Below are positions 13,900 through 26,458 of a stretch of 64,000 nt of DNA, piece after piece. Both the position numbers and the translations under genes were made by a program. The stretch is from Fratercula arctica (taxonomy: Eukaryota; Chordata; Aves; Charadriiformes; Alcidae): the NCBI GenBank assembly GCA_947846985.1, contig CANTUZ010000007.1, forward strand, positions 32,368,355 to 32,432,354. Reading direction: 5' to 3'. The notes under the pieces were generated by a model that was not told the DNA's origin, ran no database searches, and saw only the letters and a program-made list of their open reading frames with translations. Numbering within the stretch: position 1 is the stretch's first letter; each line of letters starts with the position of its first letter.

Positions 13900-14640
13900 A
13901 GATTTTGTTCATATTTTACTCAGGCAAACAGCCTTGTTCCCTTCAGGTGACTTTATTTGCATGAATTGTGATGTCTCTGGATTGGCATTTCTATAAATCA
14001 GTGAGAAATACTGAGTTGTTTCTAGCCTGTGTAGAATGGGCATAATAGAGCCTTAATTTTCTTGGAAATATTTAATATGCAAACACTTTTCATGAGACCA
14101 ATTTACTTATTGGAATGAAATTTGTACAATATATTAGTGGTAGGAACTATTGAACTAAAACATTTAAACCAGTGCTGGACTTAGGAGGAAATTAATCACG
14201 CGGCAATGAAGATATCTGCTGGGCAGAGCCTCGGTGCGCTTGGGGGACGCAGTGAAATCCAAGCAGCGTCGCCATCGCCTTCGTTTGGCCTGAATGACAG
14301 AACAGACAAATTTACTGACCTAGGCTCCACTGTGCTTAGACCCCACATACTGTAATTTTTATAACACATATTCACTATAACACTTTAACTAAGAGAGTTT
14401 GTGTGTTAAATGATGTTAGATTACGATATTTAATGGCTTATAGGATATAGCTGGTACCCGGGAGGCTAATTTGTTTGCATTAGTTGGACGGGTCAACTGC
14501 TTCAAACATGCAGATTATAGAACTACTGGTAGATTGCATTACACAATTTAAATAAATAGTAGCAATTTGTCAATGTCATCTTAGCTTCAACATTTTCCTT
14601 TTAAACCCCAGGAAATAGTAGTTCCAATTAAATTGACCTT
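13900..14640. promoter_or_regulatory. Candidate conserved non-coding element with octamer-like word
   Basis: A perfect POU octamer-type word ATTTGCAT lies near 13956-13963. Nearby are ATATGCAAA-type words and several homeodomain cores up to 14640. A short GC-rich patch with CpGs at 14215-14285 interrupts the block. Octamer words bind POU factors in known enhancers. Whether this one is used is unknown. Confidence 0.3.
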
Positions 14641-14699
14641 TTCTTTTCTGCATCTTCATGTTATTAGTAGATAATGCTTAGTCTTTTAGCAAGTAAAAA

Positions 14700-17600
14700 A
14701 AAAAAAAGAAGGAAAAAAAAGAAATAAAAATACTTCCAAAGCAGTGATGCGCTTGTAGCAAACTTTCCAGACAAAAATACCTTCTTCATAAACAAATTAA
14801 TTTAATTTATCCACCCAGTAAATTTTACAAGTCAGATATATGCATATATGTCAGTAATAGCTTAAGACACATGAATTGCTGTATCTCAATGATTAGGCCT
14901 TTGATTTCAGAGGGACAATTGCAGGTTCTTGTCACTGTAAAGCTTTAAGTTACACTATTCATTTTGGAGACAAAGCGGCAAAAAAATACATTATGGCTGA
15001 ACCATCCATCCATGAACCACTGTGGGCAAATCCTAGACGTCTGGAATGCTAACTTGCTTTTGGGAGTCGGATGTAGGAATCTACTTACTTAGTTTTGTAG
15101 CACTAAATGAACTGGATTTGAAAACCTGGACCTGGAAGTCTTCTAAGAAAACGCAAATGGTGAAATATTTAAATTGTCATGTAACACAGAAGAGTTTGGC
15201 TACAAGCATGATCCATGCAGTGTTACACAGCAATACTGTGTACTGCATACTTTACTGCGTTCATGCGCATGAAAAGTGTTTTGCATGTTTGACGTCCTGG
15301 CAAACATTAGCTTTGAGCCTGATGGCATCAGAATCAGATTTTGCCACAATTTTTGGTAACGCAGATAGTTTTGAAGACACGGCAACCTGAAGTTTTTGGG
15401 CAAAACTTCGCCAGAGGAAGATACTTGAAGTCTTCCCAGGGCCTGAAGCTAAATACTGGGGCAGGAACTCTACTGTAGCTGTATCCTGGTGGTCTTTAGC
15501 TGTAGAAGGGAACAGCTCTCTGTGAATTAGAGCATCTCAAAACTTCAGGTTTTGCTGAAAAGGTTTGAATTATTTTTCGTTGTTTAAGGCTGAAAAGCGG
15601 TTTTGAGATACTTTTCTTGCACGAGCAGTTTATGACTAAAGCAAGAACAACCAAAATGTAGAATAATGAAAAAAAAAAAAATTATTTTTTAAGGAAGGTG
15701 CCAATCATCTCTGGAATCCTAAAACCAATCCCAACAAAAGCACCCAAAAAAAGAGCTGCGCAATTATTGACCCATCTTCAGTGCCATGGACAGAAAGGTA
15801 ATTCTCATGAGAAAATCTAGATACAAATTGATCTCAATTATCAATTGATTTTCTTCATCTACTTTATTGGAAAATACATCTGTTTTCTAATACTTTTCTT
15901 TTGGGCACTGTGCTAGGAATCTTTCATTTATTCTGTTGCTTTGCTTCAAGCTAGATGTGTTAGTTTTGGATAATCTTAGCATTTGGGTTGGTGGTCTTCC
16001 ATCCATTTCTCATTCCACATAACAATAGATCCTAGAAACAGAAATGAGCCAATTTCTTGTGCTACCCTTTATCACACCTTCTGTTTATGTGATACTTCTT
16101 TTTCATAGTGTCAGGAGCACCCGTCAAAGTTCCTTCTTACCCATCAGCAGCTTCTCGAAGGTTACAATTGCATTGACTTTATATGCTCACCTTCTAATTA
16201 AAAGAACTTTTTTGTCTTCTGAACATGTAGAATTAGCACATTCCAAGGCTGAATGGTGTAAACACAGAGCACAGGATATTTAAAGTTTCACTTTATTTAG
16301 TATTCAGTGTGTATCATTCAGCAACCAGCATTTGAAAAGAGGCCAGAAAGCAATTTTAACAATATCACATGTGAGAAAATGATTCAGAGTTTTGGAGAGA
16401 GAGATAATTCCGTAATCTCTGTGATCTAACACTGAACAAAGGACGTGACCCAACATATTAAATACAAGAAAAATAGATTCCTGTTACTTTCATTTCTGAC
16501 TCCTCAGAAAGCAGACACAGTAGGCAGGGATCTAAACTCATCCTATTATAACATCGTTAAACTGAGTAGCTGATTCTCAGCAATTCAAAATAGCCCAGCG
16601 AGTGGGCGCAAGTAAAGGGGCTGACCTACTGCTGCCCAATTTTAACTTGAGGGACACCAGATTTGGCTGATCCCCTGCACAAGGTAGCAGTGTAAGGACT
16701 GTTCAGGCTTCTGACATGTTCCCGTGGCTCCGAGATGTCCAAAGGGTGGTTAGCTTTTGCTGGGAGGAAAAAATGAAGAGAGGTGAAGGACAGTCGCTTC
16801 TCAATTTTTTTTTTTTTTTTTTCTGAAACGCAAAAGGCAGCTATAGCCAATTAGAAAAATGCAAATTTACAATTTGAGAAGACAACTGCCAACAAACACT
16901 TTAAGGTTATTTGGAGAATTTCTGTCTGCATGTTCTTAATGCACTATTTAATACTGAAGATGATACTGCATCTCTTCTTAGCATCTTCACATATGCTATT
17001 TCATCAAGTATGCTATTTTTACTTGAATCCAGATACTAAAATGCAGTAGTATGTTTTCTTTTTTGTTTGCTTTTGTATTTTTTGTGGATTTCACAAATTT
17101 CTCATTTATTATCAATCCATGCTTTTTAAATTTCTTTTAGAGTAGTAGCCACATAATTCTTTCCAAGGGACAAGGAGAGGGTAATAACTTTTAAGAGGCC
17201 AATCCTTGACTGTTTCTGAGTATTGGTCTTTGGTTGAAGAGTGCTTCATAGGAAGATTCAAGGATTCTACAAACACAAGGTGGCAAAAATGTGCCTCATT
17301 GAAGAATTATTATCCTTTTTCCTTCCTTTTCTTTTTTTTTTTTTTTTAAACTAGTTGGCATGCCTCAGATGAAAGGCCTGTTCGTTTCTGCCATTATTTG
17401 AAAAAATTGAGTCGAGAGCTTGAGCCTGTACCCGACAGATAATCAATGCCACATCCCTTTAGGTGGCTGCTGTGGCTGGTGGGTATCAATAGCAGACTTT
17501 CAGGGCTAACACTTTCTTCATTTACATGTGCAGTGTATGGACGTCGCCTATTCCTAGGTACAAGATGCTTTATGTCAGTGCAAACTCTGTTGACTTCAGC

Positions 17601-18950
17601 AGAGGCAGATCTGATTTGCAGTGGAATTAGTTAGCAGAGAATCAGGTCCTATGTATACAACAACAGTTTCATGCCACTCTACTGCTGTCACTATTCATTG
17701 CTGAAGAACTATATCCTTTTATTATCAGCTGGCAAGAAAACAAGAGAGATGCGTGCTACAGAGGAAAATAAGTCAGAACCAATTAACATTTGTACCATTT
17801 GCTATTCTCTAAGAATAGTTCAAGGATAATTCTGGAAATTCCATGGTTGCAGGTTATCTCCCTTATAAACCACAGACAACTGGGAGCAGAGCAGACACAT
17901 AGCTGAAATGAAATAGCAAACACAAATTTTCTTCAAGTGACTCCATACTGTAACAACACTTGGAGAAAGAAATTATCTTCTTTTCCCCATTTCTGTAGTT
18001 TCTGCAGGTCCAGATAAAATAGCATGGTGTTATGTTAGTTGGTTACTGAGTCTGAATCCACAGAAACCAGAGGTTTTGATCTGTCTGAATGTGTTTGGAA
18101 AGGAATTGTTTTGGTGCCTTTCTGAGTATGCATGAATGTAATGATTATCATTGCCTTTTAAAATTCAACCCTGCTGCCAAAGGGAAAGTTTCTCAGTGTA
18201 GGGAAGGAGTAAACAGTAGCTCTTGGTTGCTACATCATTCCATATAAATGACGTGTTTTAATTGATTCTAAATGCAATTAAATAAAATTATCTATAAATT
18301 GGTAGACATATCCATGACTGCAAATAAAAATCGAGCCTGTTTGAACAGACTTTCTTCTTTTTGATAAACATCATCACGTCACAGGCTTTGATTTTGTGAC
18401 TAATGTATGAAGCAACTCCTTCCAGATCAAGACGGATCTTCACTCAGGCACACCAGAGCTTTTCCACTTTCTGTTTCAGTGAACAATAATCATGCTGGAA
18501 TATGCGTAAGGATCTTGATGAAACTGCTGTATGTGCATTCCTTAAATACTGTTGAGAAAATGAATGTGTCCACCATAGGTCTGCAAATAGACTGTGATAT
18601 AGTGGACATAAAGTGTATATGGAAACGCAGGGAACTTTTTATGTGTTTGGACAAAGGATAGATCAGATAGTGCAGGGAGTTATTGCAAACAAACCAAAAA
18701 AAAAAAAAGCAGATTGAGATACTGTTTTTAATCAGTACAATCTAGTCAGAGCTCAAGTGAAAGTGATCCCAGCCCTCTCGTATGCTGCTGGGTCGAGCTC
18801 TCCATCCCAGCACCCCCAACCCTGTGCTTTGCCCCCAAATCCCAGAAAAGTGAGCTGGACAAGGCATGTTGGAAGACATAGGGAAGAAGCTCCTGCTAAT
18901 AAGATGGGAGACTCTAGGAGTTTTTATAAAAAGAATAAGGTTCCTCTGTT
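14700..18950. other. Non-coding stretch, no gene seen
   Basis: It holds A-rich and T-rich runs (near 14695-14730, 15669-15681, 16806-16822, 17332-17347 and 18698-18709) and scattered short open frames with no domain. No repeat family or RNA gene was recognised. Confidence 0.55.
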
Positions 18951-19003
18951 AAGCTTTGCTACGCAGAATTATTAAATTATGCACTGAGAAATTACTCCTG
19001 GGG

Positions 19004-19240
19004 ATGCGTATGTCTATATACTGTATGAAGGTGGTTAATGTCTCTTTGGGTGAGAAGGACCTGAAGGAAGATAGCACAGAGCAGGGAACGGCCGAGCTCA
19101 GGGGGGCTGCTGCTGCCGTGGGTTTGGATGGCAGCTCAGGGGACAAGAAGGCTGAGTACAAACTTGCTCTGTTCGTAGTGCTCACTGTATTCGTACAATT
19201 CATACTTCTTTTCACATTGATAGTCACTGCTGAGGCTTGA
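19004..19240 (+). CDS. Candidate 78-residue single-pass (tail-anchored-like) membrane microprotein
   Basis: The product is not recognised. The first ATG of the frame, at 19004, has G at -3. Two later ATGs (19010 and 19025) have weaker contexts; starting at the last gives 71 residues. An in-frame TAA lies upstream at 18950. Residues about 16-53 are polar and charged (motifs SLGEKDLKED, GSSGDKKAEYK). They are followed by an unbroken hydrophobic stretch at about 54-75 (LALFVVLTVFVQFILLFTLI) and a very short tail TAEA. A cytosolic head, one C-terminal membrane helix and almost no tail is the layout of tail-anchored proteins and of known small regulators such as the sarcolipin/phospholamban class, although no sequence family is claimed. 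The frame is richer in GC than its flanks. It could still be chance, as a minus-strand frame overlaps it. Confidence 0.4.
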   Translation: MRMSIYCMKVVNVSLGEKDLKEDSTEQGTAELRGAAAAVGLDGSSGDKKAEYKLALFVVLTVFVQFILLFTLIVTAEA

Positions 19241-19548
19241 TTTTGGACCTACTAGTTACATGGGGTTTTGTTGCTGTCCTTTCTCTGTATTCAGATGCAC
19301 TGCGGGGATTTATTATTATTATTATTTAACATTTTTATTGATTTTTTTTCTGAAGAGTGCCTTTGAGAGAATTACTTCTCCTCAGCCATGCTGATATAAA
19401 AGCATAGTTACTATAATAATGGCCTTTGAATACTGTCCATTAAACTTTGACATTTAAAGTGTTTACTGTGAATACATATTAAGTTTCTCATTAAAGACAA
19501 GGTCTGGTTTTCTTGATGTGACTCTTAGATTAAATCAGTCTAATCCAA

Positions 19549-19554
19549 AATAAA
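19549..19554 (+). terminator. Candidate polyadenylation signal AATAAA
   Basis: This is the canonical hexamer, about 310 bases after the stop of the small membrane protein frame, with a GT-rich TGTGTGT stretch about 45 bases downstream. The spacing fits a cleavage site near 19570-19575. The hexamer is common by chance in AT-rich DNA, so its weight comes from the arrangement. Confidence 0.35.
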
Positions 19555-20736
19555 TACAAAGATGGAGAATTCATAACAAGCTGCCTTGTAGATTCTCTGT
19601 GTGTAAAACAGCAACTGCTATTGTGGCAGAAAGATTTCATTTTAGTGTCTCCTCTTTGGCCCTCAAGAGGGAAAAAAAAAATCTATTCATTGTGTATAAA
19701 ACCTTTTGCACTTTGACATAAGTCCTTCCAGCAGAATCCCTTTTTTTATTGAAACAAACTTAAACCATATTCCGTTTCACAAAAGCGAAATGTGCTGAAC
19801 ATGTGCTTTTTAAAATAGAAGCATGTGCATCAACTCTTCTACAAGAAGATACTTTCTGAGAGTAGTCTCCTGGGAAGGTCCATTACCCAAAATCCAGCGA
19901 GCACAGGAAAAGGGTGAAACGGTATTAGATCAAGCTTTACTAAGCTGGATGGCCCAGGCTGTGGAATAAGTGATATTTAATATGTGCACTTTGAGGCTCC
20001 TGTTGAGTGCCCTGTTTGGTAACCCGGATCAGGATGCTTGTTTAGTGGATAAAAGCGTAACTTTAGAAATTGGCAGGAACTTTCTGTGCTTGGCCACCTG
20101 TACTCTCAGCCAGATATGGTGTAAGGAGACTCAGACAAGCACACTTTTCAAAGTTTGTTCTGTTTGACTTCCTTACAACCGCCAGGTTCAAAAGAGCCAT
20201 TTATTTAGAAAAAAGGAGGGAGGGGGACACACAGCCTCGATCAGTTCAAAGATGCATTTATAAAGCTCACTAGTCTTTATGATCAAGCTCATACTTTGTC
20301 TTCCCGTTACTAAAATAATACTTTTATCCTGCCCTCTTTTTCCCCTCTCATCTGTTTTGTTATGAAAACATAACTATAATGAAGGTCTCAGGCATTGTAT
20401 TTTCCAGACGGTATGATCCTATAAGTAATATGAAATGGAGATCTTTTTGTGGAGTTTTTGCTGTCAATAATAATAATAATTGTATCAAAAATAATGTGAA
20501 CTCCCACCGAAGCCTGCATAGTCAATCAGCATAAAGTATTAGCACTTCAGGGACACAAAGGCTCTGAGCCTGATAAAAGAGATTGGACTGAGAATTTTGA
20601 CCTAAGAATATAATAATGTCTTCCAAGATCTCATTATGCCCGTGCCCATTCGAAACCATCTGGGGCCCAGAATAATAAAAGGAGTGGTGTGAATTTATGA
20701 ACCCATAGATCTAGCCATGCCCCCTTGGATATTGTG

Positions 20737-20765
20737 TTGGATTAGTAGATTTACTGCTAATCCAA
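20737..20765. repeat. Imperfect hairpin around TTGGATTAG / CTAATCCAA
   Basis: TTGGATTAG at 20737-20745 pairs with CTAATCCAA at 20757-20765. Inner bases extend the stem by three pairs, one of them G-T, leaving a 5-base loop. Allowing one bulge, three more outer pairs form. Each arm holds a GGATTA word, the core bound by bicoid-class (OTX/PITX) homeodomains. A paired OTX-type site is a possible reading, but no target is known. Confidence 0.55.
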
Positions 20766-21442
20766 ACACTGTGGGCAAAATTATGTCTTTACATCTGCAC
20801 TGCGGATCTCCGAGAACTGCAGTAAGTTAAACGTTTGAAGGGTTGACAGCAGCTCCCCTGCTTCAGGCACAATCTTCTGGCACTCTGCCACCTTCCCAAA
20901 AGTGCAGCTCCTCAGATGCACGTCCTCCACGTCTGCCGTGGCAGCTCTCCAAAGGGAGATGCCGCCTAGGAAATGAAAGGGGGCTAGTGAGCAAAAAGTC
21001 ACGGCTACTGCCTGTAACAGGTGGAGCAGTGTCAGCTTGGTGCAAATAAGGCACAGTTGGCACCGGGAAGATTGATCTGTCTTCTTCAAGTTGCCTCAGG
21101 TGCAGAGCCCAAAGAGAAGTCTCTACGTTTAATTGGGGGTGTCTTCAGCTAAATAAAATAGTCAGATGCAAATCCTTTTCCTAAGGGGCAGCCATGTGGA
21201 CTTGTGACCTTTCTTTGAATGGTTTGGAGCCCAGAAATCAATGATTACACTAAATCCATAATTATATTCTTTTCATCTGTGGCAGGGTACTGATAGCGTG
21301 ACAGATGTGAGACCTTGAAAGCATGGAAACTTCAAAGACCGTTGAGATGTGTTAGACACCATGGACATGTGGAGCCATAAAAAATAAAATTAAAAATAGA
21401 AAAAGACTGCTCTATCAGTGCCTTAGGTGATCTCTCCCCTTC

Positions 21443-21490
21443 ACATGTATATGCACACACATGTACGCGCACACGTACGTGTGCACGCAT
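21443..21490. repeat. Alternating purine-pyrimidine tract with 16-bp palindrome
   Basis: The run from about 21443 to 21488 alternates mostly CA/TG/CG steps. It includes the perfect palindrome GCACACGTACGTGTGC at 21469-21484 and several CpGs. Such tracts can form left-handed DNA and mutate quickly as microsatellites. No gene lies next to it. Confidence 0.6.
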
Positions 21491-24400
21491 TTATGGACAG
21501 GACTTGAGCCCCTGGAATCCCCAGGGAAGAGGAGAGGGAGTAACTGCTGTAAATCAGAGAGTTTTGGCCAACTAGAAGAATTAAATAGTTGTCTTGTTTT
21601 GGCTCCAGAGGCTTCACAAAGAAAGGAGGGGATGGGCTGGGTCAGGAGACGTGGCTGGAGACACTGCTGGGGACTGAGGAAGGTGAAGGTGTACCAGTCT
21701 CTCTCGTGCTGCTGCTGGGTAACGTGGCTGGGCTGCTTTGATTTTTAGGAGATGTTTCTCAAAAATACATGTCTGCTTTTAAAGAAGTAGAACTATGCAT
21801 TACACTTATTTTTGTGTCTTGTTATAAGATATTGCAAGAAGAAAGGCCGGGTCAGCGTGAGGAGGGTTTTCAGCGGACTGTAAGGGAAGCTCAGCCTTCA
21901 CAGTGTGGTCCCCAGGTAGAATGATGCAGGTTCCCACCTGGGAAAGAGGATGTGTGGGGGTCCATGACCCCAGAGATGTTCCCTGGAGGAGGCTGATGTG
22001 AAAGGTGTAGTTAACCGCAGAGCTGTCACAGGCTGTATTTTTTACTTTACTTCTCTTTTAAAGCACAAGGAAACCATAAGGGTTCTGGTCTGCTGAGGTA
22101 CCATGTGAGAGGGAAGGAGGGTGGTTAGTAAAATAAGAGACAAGGTTTGCAGGGGGGTAGACCAACTTGTGTTAGCCCAACTGTGTTAGAAGATCAGACG
22201 CTTAGGTGCATACAGTTTCTTCACATCTTCGTAACACGGTGTGCTGTGGCTTCTGGCATGAAGGACGTCCCCTGTGTCTCAGCGCTGCCCTGGCACATCT
22301 TTAATTCCAGTAAGTGGCACACCACATTCCTATGGCTGGTGTAATTTTTGCTGCAAGTATATGAAGTGAGATATTTTGGCTAGGGAAGATTGCGTTGTTT
22401 GCAAAGGAAAACAAGAAAAGAACGACACAGGTAATTTCAAAAATCCCTATACCATCTTTTCCGTTGCTACGCATGGTTTAGGATACATATGAGCAGCAGA
22501 GCCACATGCGAAGTGGTTGGGGAATTTGAGTGAATCAGTAAGTGACACGCTACCTACCTGCCAGTGGTGGAGCTGGCTGCAGTGTGTCCACGGGTCCAGG
22601 TACTCTGTAACTGAGGGGAGGTAAAAGTCACCGTGGTTAGAAATCTGTAAAAAAGTAGTAGTGGTTCCCATTTATCCCAAATTCCAGATTTTTTTTTTTT
22701 TTTTTAATTTTTATTTAGTGTAGTGCCTCGCAGTCTTTGCAGGTGGAGAACAAATGCTTTAGCAGGGAAAGGGAAATGATGTTCCCAACGTTTCTTTGGT
22801 ATTTGCAGCTGTGAATGTAAATGAGTAACTTACTGCTCATCGTACTGGAATAGTTGAGGGGCACAGCATGGATTTTTTTTATTTATTATAACTTCACGAA
22901 ATAATAAAGCTATTTATTTATTAATAATGTTTGTTTCTTGAAAAATTCTGTGTGAATTAGAAATTTTGGGAGTACTGTTAGAAATTAATTTGCCTGAATT
23001 CTGCAGGGTCATGTGTCAAAAGCACATGATAAGTGCAATTATTATATTGTTCCTGTCATTACATGTTATACAGACACTTGTAACTGTAAATGGTGAATCA
23101 GGAGATGAGGAAATGATGGTATGAAGTGTACGGATACGATAAACTGAAGATTTGTGGTGGCTACTATCAATACAAGTAACTTTATAAGCACATAATTCAA
23201 TCCCACATGCAATTTCTTAACTTCAATAACATAGAAATATAAGTTGAAAAAGATTAGGATTTTGTTTTTTCTGTAAAATTTGGAACTTTAATATTAGATT
23301 ACTTTTTGAGTTCCAGTGTAGAAATTTCAGAAATAATTAAAAAAAGCACGTAAAAATGTGAAATCTTGCCAATATAGCAAGAATTATTTAGTCTCTAAAG
23401 CAATATGGGAAGGTTTATCTTTTTAGTCTGATCCTGAGATCACAAAATACTGGACTGTCACTGATCTCGGAGTCCAAAATGCCTGAATGGTAACTTGAGC
23501 TAGTGCTCTCTCTTGGATAAGAAGTCCAGATTTGGAGGAAGCCTCTCTTAAGAGGATGATTTTTTCATAAATATTTGTTGTTTGAAGCTGGTTGGGCATC
23601 TCTAAGATCAGAAGTGTCCCATCAGACATGCATTAACAGGCAGAGCGTAGCACAAGTAGCCAAGTGCACATGGTGTGTCTTTCTTACCTGTACAATATAT
23701 GGACATCTGGCGAAGCTCTCAAAAATACCCGAACTTGAACACACCAGTCACTCCAGTGGTTTCTCTCTGCTCTCCCCATGCAGTCCCCAATCTGAGACAA
23801 GCCCTTCCTGTCACCTTTCTCCTTTGCCATTTTTCATATCCACTTGCAATTCATTTTCCAAATGAGCTTTCATTAGCTTCTCTCCTTGTTTCTTTCCTTT
23901 GCTTCTGTTTCTTTGTCATACTACTCCAGCGGCGCTGCTTAGCAGGCACACCGTTTCTTTTCCTAGTCACCAAAGGAGCATCTTCTGGAAGGCCACTCAC
24001 ATGAAGTCAGCCAAATACTTGCAGAGAATTTAAAGATACCTGGGCAGAGCCAGTTGCTTGTATCTCTTAGGTCTGCTTCTTCAAGGCAGGTTAATTATTT
24101 AAGTTATTCACCAGTTGCATATGGATTATATAGTCTTTTTATCACTTATGTAGACTCCCGTGAAAGGAGTATCATACCCGTTCCTCAAAATATTCAAATC
24201 TTACCTTTTCCGACTAACACAGGGGGCACCAAGATGAACAAACTAGTTATACATGCATGCAAAGTAGCAAGCTGAAAGTAATTGTGTATTCAGTTTTAAT
24301 GGAGCTGAATCTCCTGCTGAGATTTCAATATCTGACAGCATTGCTTTCATTGCCCCAAATGCCCAACCTTTTTCTAATGTTTGACCTTGGGTATGATTAT

Positions 24401-24739
24401 ATTTCTGTATGTATCTCAAATGATGCAAAATCATTTGCCTATATCAGTCATCTCTCGCTGACAGTCCTGTTCCAGCTCATGGCAGAAGAGAACAAGTCTG
24501 ATGGCAGTAACAATAGCTAAAATGAGCTTTGATAGATGTTTCTTCCCTTTCAATAAATACATAAAGCATCTCTATAATGTCATTTTGTTAACTGATAAAC
24601 AACAAAAGGATGAAGGCATTCACTTTTAACTCTATTGCATGCCATTATTTTCTCATTGCCTTACTTAGTGTATATAAGTAATGTGACCTGCAGAATAGAG
24701 GACGGGACTGTTGCTTTCGGTGTTGGTTATTTGTTTTCT

Positions 24740-25220
24740 TTTGTATCCAGAGTCTCACCTGCTAAATGAGAATCATGCAGATGTGTGACAGGCTTTACCA
24801 CGGCAGTTTTGCCGCGACATATTGACCCGCAGACCCGGGTCTGTTCTTGGTGTGCTCTCGGCGGGATTTCACGTAACCCGCGGTGCCTGCCCTTGCCAGC
24901 TTTACATCTCTCCCTGCCTGAGGTCAGCGTGCCGCACCAGCTCCTCGCAGAAATGTAATTCTTTGTGCGCATCACTTGTGTGGGTTTTTTTTCCCTCCAG
25001 CAGCCCATTCAGGGACAGTGCAACGGATGTGTATGGTGGTTTGGGGGCTGACATAACTGAATTCCTGGGGTTACGGAGAGAACGAGAAGGTGCATCCCAC
25101 TCCTTGTGTCCCTGCAATGAAGTGGCCCTCGGAGAGGAGCCAGCGGTGCTGGCAGCTCTGGCGGGCCTGATGAAGAGCTGCTTCCAGATAGATGGGGACA
25201 AAGGGACCGTTTTTTAAGCA
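24740..25220. other. Local GC-rich, CpG-containing block
   Basis: This stretch is clearly richer in GC and CpG than its flanks, and it carries long but unrecognised open frames on both strands. A pyrimidine-rich acceptor-like sequence ends in CCAG at 24997-25000, but no matching donor follows before the frame ends at 25217. It may be a small CpG-rich regulatory patch or an unidentified exon. Nothing in the encoded residues identifies a family. Confidence 0.35.
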
Positions 25221-26195
25221 CAACTCCAACAGGCAGTCTCAGTGTGATTAATGTTCCTGTACTGGTAACAAGACTGTATCCCTAAAGAGAAAAAATTTGA
25301 TAGTGGACTCTTCTTTTAGGTCTGTGTAAGCCGGGCACATTATTTTAATAGTACACCATTAAGGTATTTACCTTAATTTAAAAAAATAATATTTCCCTTG
25401 TTGTTTGCAATTGCCCACTAGAAATGAAATCCCTTTCCTGACCGAGTATCCTTTCCAATCCTGCGCTGGTTGTTATTACAGGTTGCCTTGGGAATACCGA
25501 GTTACTGAGTTTCAGACTTTCTTCAGAAATACTGAGGGGAGTTTAACAGCATTTGAAAACACAGATAAAGAAATACACGGACCATGCAAACAAAAGTAAG
25601 TGGGATAAAAAGAGATGTGTTTACTAGAGTGGTGGAAAAAAAAAAAGGTCCACAAAGAAGCCCCTTGGTCTGATTACGAGACTTGTTAGGGATGCAGAGC
25701 ACTGACCAAGTTCACCGGAGTTTGAAATCCCAAGGGCAGTTTTGGGTTTCCTGCTGCGGACTCCAGAAAGTGATTTAATAATTCATTTGAAACTGTGAAA
25801 AACTTTCTGTTGACTTACTTTGCTCCTTCTTCAAGCAGATTTTTACTTTTGCTCGGAGATCTTAACCCAGTATTGAGGAAGCATAAGCAGATGGAGATCT
25901 AAACCCCCAGACTAAACAGACAGTTTCACGCACGTCTAGATGAACACGGACAATCTGACAATTGGTTTGTCTGAATTCGCAAAGGAAAGAGGGTATAGGT
26001 ATTAAATCTGCTATTGCTGTATGCCGGCCTGCCTTAATGCAACCTCTCTTCCCAATGCTTCCCAAGAACAAGGACAAAGAGAAATTAAGGCAAATACAGG
26101 CGCTGGCGTGTAAAAGAGGGTAGAGATTTAGTGCTGTGAACTACCACTAGACCGCAAAGCATAAACTGCACTGTGTTCTTGGGTTTTCTTTTTAA

Positions 26196-26280
26196 AAAAT
26201 AAAAAAGGCAACCAAAAACCAAAACAAACCAACCAACCAACCAAAAACAACCCAAAAAGAAACCCAGACAAAAAAAGTCA
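26196..26280. repeat. A/C-rich low-complexity repeat, (CCAA)n-like
   Basis: The stretch contains tandem CCAA units near 26227-26243 and A-rich C-punctuated sequence on both sides. It lacks any coding content, although an open frame runs through it on the minus strand. A similar A/C-rich patch occurs at 30883-30940. Confidence 0.75.
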
Positions 26281-26458
26281 TCAGATGCAGCAGGTAGCTG
26301 GTGTGTGCGTCTCCTGTGGGGTAGTTCAGAAACTGGCGTTTTGGAGCATTTTCTGTTGCCCTTTTAACGCCTCCCATTCTTCCAATTTCCTTTTGGAGTG
26401 CCAACTGTGCTCATCCCTCACAGCTTCTGGGATGGCTTTTGCTGAGCACCGCTCCATG

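Larger units (their letters stand above)
18967..19575 (+). other. Candidate 3' terminal exon carrying the small membrane protein frame
   Basis: A pyrimidine-containing acceptor ends in CGCAG at 18962-18966. After it lies the 78-codon frame at 19004-19240, then a canonical AATAAA at 19549-19554 with a GT-rich stretch near 19596-19603. This order is what a last exon should look like. The 3' end is estimated, not seen. No upstream partner exon is identified, and a single-exon transcript is also possible. The acceptor's pyrimidine tract is only moderate. Confidence 0.35.
19600..24700. other. Non-coding stretch, no gene seen
   Basis: It contains a short ATA-type microsatellite near 20467-20480, a hairpin at 20737-20765, an alternating purine/pyrimidine patch at 21443-21490 and a T run at 22689-22705. 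Open frames are short and lack domains. No interspersed repeat was recognised. Confidence 0.55.

Noticed and set aside
23686..23695. Minus-strand consensus donor (ACAGGTAAG read in reverse)
   Set aside because: No purine-rich reversed acceptor was found within a usual exon length to the right.
24822..25217. + strand open frame of 131 codons
   Set aside because: It lies in a GC-rich patch with equally open frames on the minus strand. The residues match no family I know. An acceptor-like site exists but no donor. Kept only as a GC-rich block.
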